24,210 bases of DNA from Chara braunii. Its lineage: Eukaryota; Streptophyta; Charophyceae; Charales; Characeae. This document shows, in pieces, positions 9,935 to 19,551 of the stretch. The notes under the pieces are model-generated. The model was not told the origin of the DNA. It ran no database searches and saw only the letters and a program-made list of their open reading frames with translations. Both the position numbers and the translations under genes were made by a program. The stretch spans positions 213,837-238,046 of the forward strand of contig BFEA01000228.1 in NCBI GenBank assembly GCA_003427395.1, read 5' to 3'. Every line of letters begins with the position of its first letter. Positions within the stretch are counted from its first letter, which is position 1.

Positions 9935-9983
9935 TTAAGGGTATGGAAAGCCGCCGAGTATGGATCCTGACACAAAGACCCGC
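9935..9983. repeat. 49-bp direct repeat flanking the gap, left copy
   Basis: Matches 10823-10871 at about 45 of 49 positions (ttaagggta...acaaagacccgc). With the following DNA it also offers a loose tRNA-like A box (ccgccgagtatgg, 9951) and B box (gggtttgatcc, about 10000), so a SINE-like origin is possible. Confidence 0.7.
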
Positions 9984-10159
9984 TACCAGCAATCACCGCG
10001 GGTTTGATCCTTGGCCCTGTAGAGGCCGAGTACGGGATTTTTCCTTAAACCACCTCTCGCTCAGCTATCAAGTCTGAAGCTCGGACTACCGGTAGCCCGA
10101 TAATTCCCGAGCCTCGGACTTTATGGCCGAGCGTAGGACAACCGATAGCACATCACAAG

Positions 10160-10187
10160 AAAAAAAAAAAAAAAAAAAAAAAAAAAA
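10160..10187. repeat. poly(A) tract at gap edge
   Basis: Twenty-eight A running into the N gap. Confidence 0.85.
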
Positions 10188-10590
10188 NNNNNNNNNNNNN
10201 NNNNNNNNNNNNNNNNNNNNNNNNNNNNNNNNNNNNNNNNNNNNNNNNNNNNNNNNNNNNNNNNNNNNNNNNNNNNNNNNNNNNNNNNNNNNNNNNNNNN
10301 NNNNNNNNNNNNNNNNNNNNNNNNNNNNNNNNNNNNNNNNNNNNNNNNNNNNNNNNNNNNNNNNNNNNNNNNNNNNNNNNNNNNNNNNNNNNNNNNNNNN
10401 NNNNNNNNNNNNNNNNNNNNNNNNNNNNNNNNNNNNNNNNNNNNNNNNNNNNNNNNNNNNNNNNNNNNNNNNNNNNNNNNNNNNNNNNNNNNNNNNNNNN
10501 NNNNNNNNNNNNNNNNNNNNNNNNNNNNNNNNNNNNNNNNNNNNNNNNNNNNNNNNNNNNNNNNNNNNNNNNNNNNNNNNNNNNNNNNNN
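10188..10590. other. Scaffold gap (403 N)
   Basis: A run of N bounded by poly(A) on the left and (CT)10 on the right (10591-10610). Translations across it are meaningless. The gap probably reflects failure to assemble low-complexity sequence. Confidence 0.99.
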
Positions 10591-10676
10591 CTCTCTCTCT
10601 CTCTCTCTCTGTGTCTTTCTTCCCCCGTTCCCCCCCGCCTCGCCCGTTTTTTTTCTTTCTTTGTTTCTTCCGATTT

Positions 10677-10678
<2 letters not shown>

Positions 10679-10707
<29 letters not shown>
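10679..10707. repeat. poly(T) tract
   Basis: Twenty-nine T, mirroring the poly(A) at the left gap edge. Confidence 0.85.
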
Positions 10708-10822
10708 CATTTTTGTGTCCGAGTCCTCCGCGCTACCGGTCATGGCAAGGTGGGTGCCCCTTCGGACGCGGCGCATATACGGGAAGGCCCCGCGTCCGAT
10801 AGTTGGTCGAGGTAGTGGTGGT

Positions 10823-10871
10823 TTAAGGGTACGGCAAGCCGCCGAGTACGGATCCTGATACAAAGACCCGC
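10823..10871. repeat. 49-bp direct repeat flanking the gap, right copy
   Basis: About 45 of 49 identical to 9935-9983. Similarity stops after acccgc. A strong hairpin follows immediately (10877-10910). Confidence 0.7.
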
Positions 10872-10876
10872 AGTTG

Positions 10877-10910
10877 GGGCAAATACCCTGACAAGGGTCA
10901 AGGTATTTGC
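10877..10910. repeat. Hairpin with 10-bp stem
   Basis: ggcaaatacc and ggtatttgcc form a perfect 10-bp stem. The interior (ctgac...gtcaa) can pair further. Confidence 0.6.
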
Positions 10911-11289
10911 CAGGGATTTTAAACATCAGACACTGTTCGGTTTAAATTTTGTTGAATTAAGGGTTTGATGAGACTGGCGTTGTCAAAAATTCATTCTTAC
11001 TAATTTATGACCAAGAGAGTGAAATTTTTCTGAACTTTAGTTCAGACGCTTGCGGCGTCCGAAAGCAAAGAAGGTAGTCAACAGTTTTTAGCAAGGCCGC
11101 AGAGACACATGGTCGTGGGGATGCTAAGGCCAGACCTATTCTACCTCAAGCAGCCGCGCGATTGAGGGCCTAAGTAGGCTAAAAAGAGGGATGCGCCAGG
11201 TATGGGGCCTCGACGTGGGAGGCATACGAATATTTTTTTTATTTTCTAGGGCCGCAGGGTTTAGCATCGAGCCAGGGGGTCGACATGCC
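10911..11289. other. No gene recognised
   Basis: No open frame with recognisable similarity and no strong repeat. Confidence 0.35.
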
Positions 11290-11311
11290 GATGCCGAGGC
11301 CTACCCGGTTA

Positions 11312-11887
11312 GGTGACCAGTTAAGTCGTGGTCACGCGGGCAACCGACGGGGCAGGGCCAGCAAGTGAGGCCTGTAAAGCCTCAAGCAAGCGAGACCTGC
11401 AAAGTATTAGGCAGGTAGCGCCTGCAGGGCCCCGCCAAAGGGGATAGCTATTGGGCAAGCTCTTCTTATAGAAGAGTTGCTCCTATCACTGTTGTGATAG
11501 GAGCCAACCCAGTAGGTTATCATGCCATACTTTCATCCAGCGGGTACCGGGGTCGAACCCGACATGACACTACTGGGCTCGCTCCTTTTGGAGCAGCCCA
11601 TCGCAGTGCAATCGGGCGTGGCCGATTTCAGCCGCACGATCGTTAAAAATCATGCGGCGGAAATCCGCCGTGCAAGATCTGCATGGCCCTACGCAAGGAT
11701 GACACGCATAAATCGAGAAATGGTTCAATTTTTTTTCCGATCCCGGTAGGGGTCAAACTCGGGTCTGTATTTCAAGAGCTTAATGGTATATCACGATGCG
11801 ACATGACCATTGGCAAAGCCAATGGAACAACAACAAAAAAAAGGGGGAAAAAAAAAACTAAAACTAAAATGAAGCGCCACATGGCGC
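11312..11887. repeat. Hairpin-rich region with paired B-box-like motifs
   Basis: At least nine short hairpins occur in under 600 bp. Examples are gtgacca...tggtcac (about 11312-11334), acctgc...gcaggt (about 11395-11417), an 11-bp stem with one bulge (11455-11480) and a perfect 11-bp stem gctcctatcac/gtgataggagc (11479-11504). Others are a bulged 10-bp stem (11575-11599), cggcgga/tccgccg (11655-11670), ccattggc/gccaatgg (11807-11825) and gcgcca/tggcgc (11874-11887). Two minus-strand B-box-like motifs lie exactly 200 bp apart (11549 and 11749). The function is unknown. Organelle-type palindromic repeats or stacked SINE fragments are possible origins. Confidence 0.5.
11740..11826 (-). repeat. 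tRNA-derived SINE-like head
   Basis: On the minus strand an A-box-like ttgccaatggtc is followed about 57 nt later by a B-box-like gagtttgaccccta. A related but shortened version, with the B box ggttcgacccc, sits at 11549-11559. Both share gtcatgtcg upstream of the B box. It is not a functional tRNA, because no proper acceptor stem is seen. Confidence 0.35.
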
Positions 11888-11964
11888 GCAGCAAAGTGCA
11901 TGGGGCACTTTAGTCCCCAACGAACGTGACAACGCCGTGAGACAGGCGACCATTTTCTGCTGAG

Positions 11965-12106
11965 GTAAGTGTTTCGTTTTTTTTATTTTTCTCTCATTCC
12001 TTTCTTAGATTTTTATTATATTTTCTTCTTAGATTTATTCTAGATTTTTTTTAATAGATTATTTAGATATCAGATTTTATTTTTTTGTCTTATTCAATTT
12101 TACTAG
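11965..12106 (+). other. Candidate spliceosomal intron (142 bp)
   Basis: The donor is tgag|gtaagt and the acceptor ttttactag|gc, with a very T-rich interior, as in plant U2 introns. A second consensus donor, caacag|gtaagt, starts at 12492, so 12107-12491 could be an internal exon, although it includes a (GA)n microsatellite and has no conserved protein. It fits a 5' UTR or non-coding transcript better than a coding gene. The support is signal-based only. Confidence 0.4.
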
Positions 12107-12372
12107 GCACCCATTTGTTTTGATGAACGAGTTGCTGTTGTAGGATGAGCAAAATTGAATGAATCTGCCGCGGAAATGCGGTTACGTTCCGGGCGTGGGT
12201 TTTGAGACCTTATACTTGAGTTACGAGGGACTTTCTACACACGTTTGGGTTGTTTCCAGTTGCGAGGGACGGGCGAGTCATTCTCTCGTGGTCGAACGGA
12301 CATTTCTGTTGCGCCGTTTTGACCTCTCTCTCTGTGAAGGCTTTCACGACAGCTCGCTCATCGCAGGCGACG

Positions 12373-12375
<3 letters not shown>

Positions 12376-12449
<74 letters not shown>
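12376..12449. repeat. (GA)n microsatellite
   Basis: About 74 bases of pure GA repeat. The long Arg-Glu or Leu-Ser frames over it are artefacts of the repeat. Confidence 0.95.
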
Positions 12450-12451
<2 letters not shown>

Positions 12452-12900
12452 CGAGTGTCTTACCTGGCGAGGGGGCAACTCGATGGCCAACAGGTAAGTC
12501 TCCAACCGTTGCGCCTGGAAATCCGCCCCCCTCTTTTCCCTGAAGGCCGACTTCTGCGCCCGTTTGTTTGAGAAACGGGTTGCAGAAACGACGCCTGTAC
12601 CAGGCGCCATTTGCGTCCGGGTACAAGTGCACAAGGCAAAGGAAAAGGGGCCCTGTTGAGCTTGACTCTAGTTTGACTCTGTGAAATGACTGGGAGGGGA
12701 AGGGAGGCTGCTCGTTTCAAAAAAAATGAGTTGCCCCTTCCAGAGAAACGAACGGGTAGGAAAAGTAAAGTAAAAAAAAAAGGATAGAAAAAAAAAGGGA
12801 AAAAAAAAGGGAGGAGAGAAAAGGAAACGGCCACGTATGTGGCCGCGGTTGTCGGTTAGATGCAGGGGGTTGAAGGTTTTAGCAGGGGGGGGAAACTGCA
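12450..12900. other. No gene recognised
   Basis: Contains the 12492 splice-donor-like site and an A-rich stretch at about 12768-12812. No protein similarity was seen. Confidence 0.35.
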
Positions 12901-12901
12901 A

Positions 12902-13133
12902 CTGTTCATTTTGAACAGGTTACAACAAATAGCTGAATACAACCATTTTTAGAAGCATGTGGCCTAGACGAAAGACCAAATGCTTCTAGGTATCCAGGAT
13001 CTTGGTTCCCATAGGGGAACGTCAAGATTCCTGACCCTTGATCTCGACTCAGATCAAGGGCCTGACTCGACTCCGGTTTTTTGGACTGTGGGCTAGGCAG
13101 CTGCCCACAGTCCTCAGCTGGCTATAAAAGCCA
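12902..13133. repeat. Row of six hairpins ending at a TATA box
   Basis: Consecutive non-overlapping hairpins are: 12902-12918 (7 bp), 12950-12988 (9-bp stem tagaagcat/atgcttcta) and 12995-13033 (about 16 bp with bulges, apex gttccc-atag-gggaac). Then come 13035-13060 (perfect 10 bp, cccttgatct/agatcaaggg), 13083-13113 (perfect 11 bp, ggactgtgggc/gcccacagtcc) and about 13119-13133 (tggct/agcca around the TATA). Such density directly upstream of a TATA box is not expected by chance. Confidence 0.65.
13123..13129 (+). promoter_or_regulatory. Candidate TATA box
   Basis: ggcTATAAAAgcc fits the plant TATA consensus. A start site would be expected near 13150-13160. Downstream DNA to 13801 has no recognisable ORF and is then interrupted by LINE copy B, so any transcript is either non-coding or from a broken element. 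Confidence 0.4.
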
Positions 13134-13408
13134 ACACTCCACCCAACAGCTTCACACTTGTGGCAGTGCTGCTGGGCCATTCACTTGAGTGAATGCTGGT
13201 TGGCTGCTACTGTGGGGCGGTGTTGCCGGAGAGACGGGAGAAGAAGTGTTGTTGGAGAGGGAGTGAAGGTCTGCAGGAGGTAGAGGAGTGTGGGGAGGGC
13301 AGCCATAACCAAGGGCTAGAGGTTCTTTGCCCCACCCTCGTGCTGGTGTTGAGGTGGTGAGGTTGTGCCAACGGCCAGCAGCGTGGCAAGGCATACCTCA
13401 TTTTGTGG

Positions 13409-13690
13409 GGTTATGCCGCGGGGATTTTGGCACGACGATAACATGGTAGGGACATGCTGCTGAATTTACCGTGTGCCGCCGATGTCTTTTTTAATGTGAG
13501 TGTGGGGAGGTGCTGTCGGACTGACGACATGGCGACATCAAGGTCTCCCTAAGGGGAGGTGCTGTCCGTTTGGCGCCATGACAACGACAACATTTTTTTT
13601 GAGAGGTTACGCTGCCAAAATTTTGGCACGATAGCGACATTTCGGTGGGAAACTGCTGCCAATTTGTTTTGGCACGGCGGCGTGGTATCG
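13409..13690. repeat. Diverged ~196-bp tandem similarity
   Basis: About 60 bp from 13409 (ggttatgccgc...attttggcacga) resembles about 60 bp from 13605 (ggttacgctgcc...attttggcacga). A second pair, ggtgctgtc, occurs at about 13509 and 13558. It looks like an old, decayed tandem repeat. Confidence 0.35.
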
Positions 13691-13801
13691 GTTTTGGCGG
13701 CGCGGCGAGCAGTAGTTTCACTTTTAAATTTTGATGTGCGCGATGATGGTGGATTATTCTTTTATGATCCGGCGGTAGAATGGGCACTGGTGCACATTTG
13801 G

Positions 13802-13811
13802 GATTGTGCGA
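13802..13811. repeat. Target-site duplication, left copy, of LINE copy B
   Basis: gattgtgcga, identical to 17747-17756 immediately after the poly(A) tail. LINE ORF2 similarity starts at the next base. Confidence 0.75.
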
Positions 13812-16800
13812 AGGGCCGCCTCACCCCGATACAAAAAGAGCAATTGGATCGCCAGATCACCAAAGATGAGATTTGGACGACCCTCATGCAAATGGAGGAA
13901 GAGAAAACCCCGGGCTTAGACGACCTCCCCAAAGAGTTTTGGGAGACCATGTGGCCTTCTGTAAGTGATGATCTGATGAATTTTTATAGTGTAGTGTGGG
14001 ATTCCGGAGAGCTAGGGGAATTAGTAGGACAAGGGGTTTTATCATTGCTTCATAAAAAAAAGGACAAGATGAACATCGGGAATTACCGACCCATCACCCT
14101 TTTGACTGTGGTTTACAAAATGTTGTTCAATGAATTGGCCAACCGAATGATTAGGGTAATGGAGGATATTATCCATCCTGCCCAAACCGGCTTTATGTGC
14201 AATCGTAACATCCAAGAAAACATACTCCTGGTCAATGAGATGATTAGCTTGGCCTTCCAAACTAAAAATAACGCCGCGCTCATCTTCATTGACTTCGAAA
14301 AAGTCTATGACCATGTGGACTGGACTTTCTTAGACATGTGCCTGGGGCGGTTAAATTTTGGCAACAATTTTCGGAGGTGGGTCTGTATTCTGCATTATAA
14401 TGGAACTACGTTCGTTCAAATCAATGGGTCTATAGCTCTAGGGATTAGACTGCAACGTTCGGTCAGACAAGGGGACCCCATCGCCCCCTTCCTATTCATC
14501 ATTATAATGAAAGCGTTAGCAGCCAACGTCCGACAGAGCAAGGACTTAAAGAGAATTCAGATAGCCGGCATTCCTGAGGACGCAGTCCTAGTTTGTTCAC
14601 TATTCACAGATGATCTAACAATAATGGCCGACGCCACGAATCAAAACATGGAGGAGATACATAGGTTAATGAATCTTTTCTGGCCGCTCTCAGATATGGC
14701 CGTCAACTGGGGGCACAAAATGCTAGGATGGTGGCTCCACCATCAAGGGGGCTGCCCCCCGGAAGGTCACCACATCACTTGGATGGATCTAGAATCCCCA
14801 ATCAGGATCCTGGGGGTAAAAATGACAGTCAAGGGTAAACCCCAAGAAAATGATGGTTGAATATCAGCCCCGGGTTACGCCAAGCTCTCCCAATGGAACC
14901 ATCAACACACATCACTTTTTGGGCGGGCCTTGGTGATAAACAATGTAGTCCTAGCTTCCCTTTGGTATAAATCGGTACTATGGCCTTTGAGCCTAGAGGC
15001 CATGAAGATCTTAAAGAGAAAGGTAGCAACCTGTCTATGGAGAGGGGATAGTGAGAACCCCCATGCCATCAGTCGGGTGGCATGGGACTCTGTCACTCAA
15101 CCCAAAGCCAAAGAAGGACTTGGCATTACAGACCCCCTCACCCAATCTCAGGCGCTTAGTTTATAATGGGTGGTACGTTTAATATTCGAGAATGTACTCG
15201 TATGGAGATCACTAGCACTGACGCAAATCGCCCGCCTGGCCCCGAAGACCCCTCAGTCCGTTCACCCCCTCCAATGGTTGGACGACCGTTACTGGAGGGT
15301 GCCACGACCGCTACTGGAGGGACGAAGAGACAACTTCTGGCCTCGCCTGTTAAAAATTTGGAGAAAACTTCCCCCTCCGAATCGCCTGACCCCGAATAGA
15401 TGAGAGGAAGTAGCGAGGCAACCCCTTTTCAGGAACCAATGGATTACTAACGGACGAAGTTAGATTTTTTGCAGTACGGATGCCCCGTGGAAAGGTTGGG
15501 TGAAAAATTGGGTGACTCGAGTGGGCAATCTTTGGGATGGGGAGAGGAAGGACTGGAAGTCCCCGAAAAAGATGAGGGAGGTTTTGAGATATTGTCACAA
15601 TATCGAATCAGCTCTGGAGGTCATAACAGAGGCCCTCCCGATAGGATGGTGGCTCATTCTTCGCAGGGGCCCGGAGGTAAAGGAAGGATATTGGATGGTG
15701 GCTCATTCTTCGCGGGGCTGGTGCATCTAGTCCGCCTGGACGAGGGGTTGATCGAGTGGTACAACATAAAAAGAGACGGTACATTGGAAGGGAGCGGGGA
15801 CCCCTTCCAATGGACTCACAAGAAGGATCTAAACCGAATCAGGGTCAGAGAGAATGGAGACCACCGACGGGCTTTTCTTCCTGGTACTGCCATATAAAAC
15901 CTCCCAATAGACCCTTTGGAATGGATGTCGTACCCATACACGACATAACCCAAGACACCCCAAACCCAAAATGTTGTCCGATCTTACGGTGAAGGCAGCA
16001 TATAAAATGATCAGAACTAAGCGGTGCCTCAAAGACACAGTGATCAACAGATGGCAGAGACACCTTAATGTGGAGAGACACCTTCTCATACCGATTCGAT
16101 GGTTCAACGATACCAAGTGCAGACCTGCAAAAATCTCATTTTTACAGTGGCAGATCTTGCATCGGTGTCTACCTACCAACGACTGACTGTCGATCATTCG
16201 TTTTAGAGCAACAAGGCCATGTGCTCCCCTGGTGCTCTCGTTGCCTTTTGGGATTCCCGGCCAGAAAGAGACCAGAGACAATATAACATATATTCCTGCA
16301 ATGCCCGTCAACAGTCCCGACTTGGCGATGGTGGGATAGGGTGTGGCAACAAATGGTTCCAGGGCATCCATGGCCGTGGGAATGGCGGACCATCCTCATG
16401 GGTCACTACCCACCCTTTCAAGATAACACCTTTGTGACAAGCATGTTTCAACTGTCACGTAGAACGATCTTGTGGATCCTGTGGTGGCAACACTGTGTCC
16501 TTACTTTAGACAAGGTGCGGATTGAAGGGGAAGACAGGTTGGAGAAACTCAAAACGCATTTCCAACTGAAACTCTCGCACAGGTGGAGGACCACTAAACA
16601 ATCACTGGACATCCTCCATAGAGCCAGAGACATCCGTGAACGATTAGTGCAGTTTTCCAAGGATTGGCTGGGCGAGGATCGGGAGGGGTGGGTTGCGGAG
16701 GTTTGCTGGACAGGGGACTTAGATGGAGATGATGGTAGGGAGGACCGACATGGAGAAGAGGAAGTCCCAAGGGACTACCACCTGAGATTCACGGAGTGGT

Positions 16801-16949
16801 TAGTCGATAGACTCAGGTATCCCCATGAGACCGACAAAGGATTTTCCAGACCCCTTCCCTCCACACCCATGAGCTCTCGAAACACGCTTGTAATCCCCTG
16901 CCCATTGATACCTGTTTTTTATATTCCACCATTTTTTTCGTCTATGTAG
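13812..16949 (+). pseudogene. LINE ORF2 reverse transcriptase, zf-RVT-like region (decayed)
   Basis: The encoded enzyme would copy the LINE RNA into DNA at the target site. RT motifs in order: an entry block (TPIQKEQLD..., then KTPGLDDLPKEFW), the NYRPITLL block, motif A (FIDFEKVYDHVDW, about 14285-14323), SVRQGDPIAPFLF, and motif C as FTDD (14603-14614). The usual L1 motif is F/YADD; both aspartates are kept. After the RT come the LWRG...VAWDSVTQPKAKEGLGI block, a 'KISFLQWQILHRCLPT' block and the zf-RVT-like zinc ligands CSRC (16233-16244) and H-x4-C (16287-16304). Lesions: in-frame stops at 14858, 15164, 15401, 15461 and 16284, and frameshifts near 15728 and 16180. The product is therefore dead. 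No endonuclease domain is present. Confidence 0.85.
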
Positions 16950-17706
16950 TGTTTATGCTTTGTTTGTGCTTTGTTAGATCGGGAGTAAGTGTTTTTGGGA
17001 GGAGGGAGTTAGTATGTAGCAGCACGAATTTGGTGCCAGTACCAGGGTTAAGAGTCCCCCCCGATTCCCAACCACCTCCTTTCCTCCTCCACCTCCTTTC
17101 CTCCTCCACCTGCTCTATTTCAGTCCTTTTTCACTCTGTCTAACTTTTTCAGACTGCCCTTGTCGTCTGTTTTTTCTGTTTTTTTAGCTTCTTAACTTGT
17201 TTTGTGTTGTAGTCAAACTTTAGTCTGATTTGGTCATTGCAGCCTCAATTTGTTTTCCTTTGTCCAGGTTGCTCTAAAATTCGCTGCCCGTGTGGGAGTG
17301 TGACATTAGGGTAGGACCGACGGAGGTCAGTGTCAAAAGGCAGGTGTTCTTGGGGGAAGGCAAGGAGACAGTAGGGATAACCACTGGTGCCCCCCAGTGG
17401 CTCTTCCCGGTACCCTAACCAGGCACGAGGTTGGGGAAGGAGATAAGGACCATCAACTCTTGGTTCCAGGTTTCGGGTCATGCTCACACCTGCTCAGTCA
17501 ATCCTCTGGTTCCCAGAGCAATCAATGCTGGAAGGCATCCTCTAGATACCATCCAATTTTTTTCTCTATGCATCATACTGTATCAATTTCTGTATGGGAC
17601 GCTGGACCCGTTTTCCAGCAGGTGATGCTCCCCACCAATAGATGGAGCCTCTTCCCAAGTGCTAGCAATGTCTGCGCTAAACAACATCGCTAGCACTGGT
17701 GGGTCT

Positions 17707-17711
<5 letters not shown>
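16950..17711 (+). other. 3' UTR of LINE copy B
   Basis: Non-coding tail between the ORF2 end and poly(A). It includes a TCCTCC-type near-repeat (about 17087-17110), the 57-bp core with two hairpins (17596-17650), and an inverted repeat of 14-bp arms (17658-17671 with 17684-17697, 13 of 14 paired). Confidence 0.7.
17596..17650 (+). promoter_or_regulatory. Conserved LINE 3' UTR core with two stem-loops (copy B)
   Basis: Stem 1 is gctgga/tccagc (17601-17606 with 17614-17619, loop cccgttt). Stem 2 is gctcc/ggagc (17627-17631 with 17644-17648, loop ccaccaatagat). The same core occurs at 7333-7390 (minus), 22380-22436 (plus) and, in part, 22076-22107 (minus). It is probably the RNA structure recognised by the ORF2 protein, as known for stringent LINEs; the role here is inferred. 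Confidence 0.6.

Positions 17712-17746
<35 letters not shown>
17712..17746 (+). repeat. poly(A) tail of LINE copy B
   Basis: Thirty-five A directly before the right TSD. Confidence 0.9.
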
Positions 17747-17748
<2 letters not shown>

Positions 17749-17756
17749 TTGTGCGA
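17747..17756. repeat. Target-site duplication, right copy, of LINE copy B
   Basis: gattgtgcga, identical to 13802-13811. Confidence 0.75.
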
Positions 17757-19550
17757 CAGTGGTGTGTGAGACGACGGAATGACGAAAGTGCAGAGTGAGG
17801 GCATGCGACAATAGTCATTGGGGCTCGCGGCACATGCGGTTTGGACCAGGGCCACCTTTATTTTTTTTGCGGCGTGCAGTGCGAGAGGATTGGTGTTTGA
17901 GATCATCCGGTGGTACAACGGCAACGTGGGACCACCTGGGCCATTTTGGGACCAGGTGGGACTGATTTTGAAATCGGGATGAACCAGTTGGTGTGATTAT
18001 TGTAAGTGGGCTTGATGATTGGAGGCAGCGTGGACTTACGATTGGTTGGGATAATCCTTGGTTTGATTGAGTAATACCCGTGGTGGTTAAGGTGCAGTTG
18101 GGGTGCGTTGGGACTGTCTGGGACATTGAGAAGACGTGAGACTTATTCTTTGGAGCACCCTCCTGGAGGGTTATTCCACTTTAGTTCTTTCAATGAACCC
18201 GACGCTTGCTCATTTGGGCACTTGGTGGAGGACGCGGACCGTGGCTCAGGAGAAAGACCGCAACCTGTGGAGTTGTGAGTCGTGTTTTTTCTTATGAGCC
18301 GCATATTTTTATATTATACGACGGTCATTTTCTTTTCATTGGCATATTACTTAGACATTCTTGAGTGATCCTGATCAAACTTCACTCAAGGTCAGTCAGT
18401 CAGTTGATTGATTTAAACTTCCCTTCACACCTGTGTGGACCCACACTTTTGCTTGACCCTGTTGTTTTGAATGTTCAAAAGAAAAAGGTAGAGGAAAGTT
18501 GTGCGAGTCATGCATGTTAATGAAAATGTCAACTCGAGTATGAAATTGTACTGTTTTCTTTTGAATTTGGTTGTTTTGCTTTGAGTGTGGGTAGGTAAAA
18601 GGATGTTGTAGGACGAGTTTGATGGTGTCTTCTCGAGAAGATGAAAAAAATTGCCTTCTTTCTGCTTTCCAACTGCCTGTTTGTCAAAAAGACTTGTTGT
18701 TTTGAAAAAGATTATTCAGTGTGTGTCGTAGAAGGAATTTGATCATATAAGATCAAATAGACTTGGACTTCTTCCCAGGAATGACTTTTTCTATCCCGAA
18801 TGACCTTATCTGTCTGTACCTGTCCAAATGATTCTCATTTTTTATCTCCTCTGACTATTTTCGTCTAAGTTACCTTGAACTTAGGAGAAGTGAGAATAGT
18901 TGAAAGCTACTTGTAGTGAACACATCCTCTATCTCTAGGAAGCATCTGCGGTAGGTGTTCGTTGCTTCAGGAGTCGGCTTGTTATCGACTCAGAGTGAAC
19001 CGTTCTATGGGGGGGTACTTGCCGATTCGCTGGAGACGGTCCGACTCCTGAGATCCGAGCTTTGTGCTCGGGCGAGGAGGATTAGTACCCCAAACCACTT
19101 CCTAGAGGGTGAGACATGCAACACTTCAAGCAATGTACCTGATAAAAAATCATCCGCAAAGCAGTCTGTCATCCAAAAAGATTAGAAACGAATGAAGACA
19201 TGTATGTGTGTCGAATCTTAGGTCGGCGGCATGTGAGAATGAATGACTTTGGCGGCACGTCTCATCAAGTCAAAATTAAGGCAGACTGACCACCGTGTCG
19301 GTTGCATCAAGGTTATTGTTGGAGCCAATTTATCGTTGGCGGCTGTATGATTTTATTTATCGAATCGACTTGGGGCGGTCGAGTTTTATTTTGATATTAT
19401 GTTTTTGGAGGTATTTAATGATGATTTTGATTATATTTGTTATAATTTCCGATTGGATATCCACAGATTGGATCTGGCCGTACGCCAGAGATACAGGAAT
19501 TCTCTTTCTTGTGGTTTTGCAACCCGGTGTACCAACATCCACAAATTGGC
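17757..19550. other. No gene recognised; several hairpins
   Basis: Flank of the LINE copy B insertion, continuing the DNA that ended at 13801. Short inverted repeats include cttgagtga/tcactcaag (about 18360-18390), tttgatc/gatcaaa (about 18738-18757) and ctaagtt/aacttag (about 18864-18883). 19330-19470 is AT-rich. A 76-aa frame at 18955 and a 91-aa frame at 19295 have no recognisable similarity. Confidence 0.35.
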
Positions 19551-19551
19551 C

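Larger units (their letters stand above)
10043..10828. mobile_element. Possible inverted-repeat element containing the N gap
   Basis: Short words are mirrored in the correct order on the two sides. ccttaaaccacc (10043-10054) faces ggtggtttaagg (10817-10828). accggtagc (10088-10096) faces gctaccggt (10732-10740). ctcggac (10113-10119) faces gtccgag (10717-10723). Poly(A) on the left faces poly(T) on the right, so the whole can fold back. The middle is unsequenced and low in complexity, so the element's content is unknown. Confidence 0.4.
13812..17746 (+). mobile_element. LINE copy B, 5'-truncated, plant L1 type
   Basis: A 3.9-kb retrotransposon made of decayed ORF2 (13812-16949), a 3' UTR of about 760 bp and a 35-A tail (17712-17746), flanked by a perfect 10-bp TSD. 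The endonuclease half of ORF2 and all of ORF1 are missing, as expected after incomplete reverse transcription. The 3' UTR holds the shared core (17596-17650) and a long hairpin next to the tail (17658-17697). The upstream frame from 13559 runs into the element by chance and is not part of it. Confidence 0.85.

Noticed and set aside
10086-10926. Open frames of 197-257 residues across 10.1-10.9 kb
   Set aside because: They run through the N gap and homopolymers and have no real coding content.
11505-11577. A 73-nt segment with 8-bp complementary ends and a B-box-like motif, resembling a tRNA
   Set aside because: No D arm or anticodon arm could be drawn, and the B box is on the strand that puts it at the wrong end. 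At best it is a tRNA-derived fragment.
12210-12632. Frames of 65-140 residues over the (GA)n tract
   Set aside because: A dinucleotide repeat keeps several frames open at once; no domain lies outside it.
13559-13811. Apparent N-terminal extension of the LINE reverse transcriptase frame
   Set aside because: This part lies outside the TSD-defined element and has no LINE similarity; it is open by chance.
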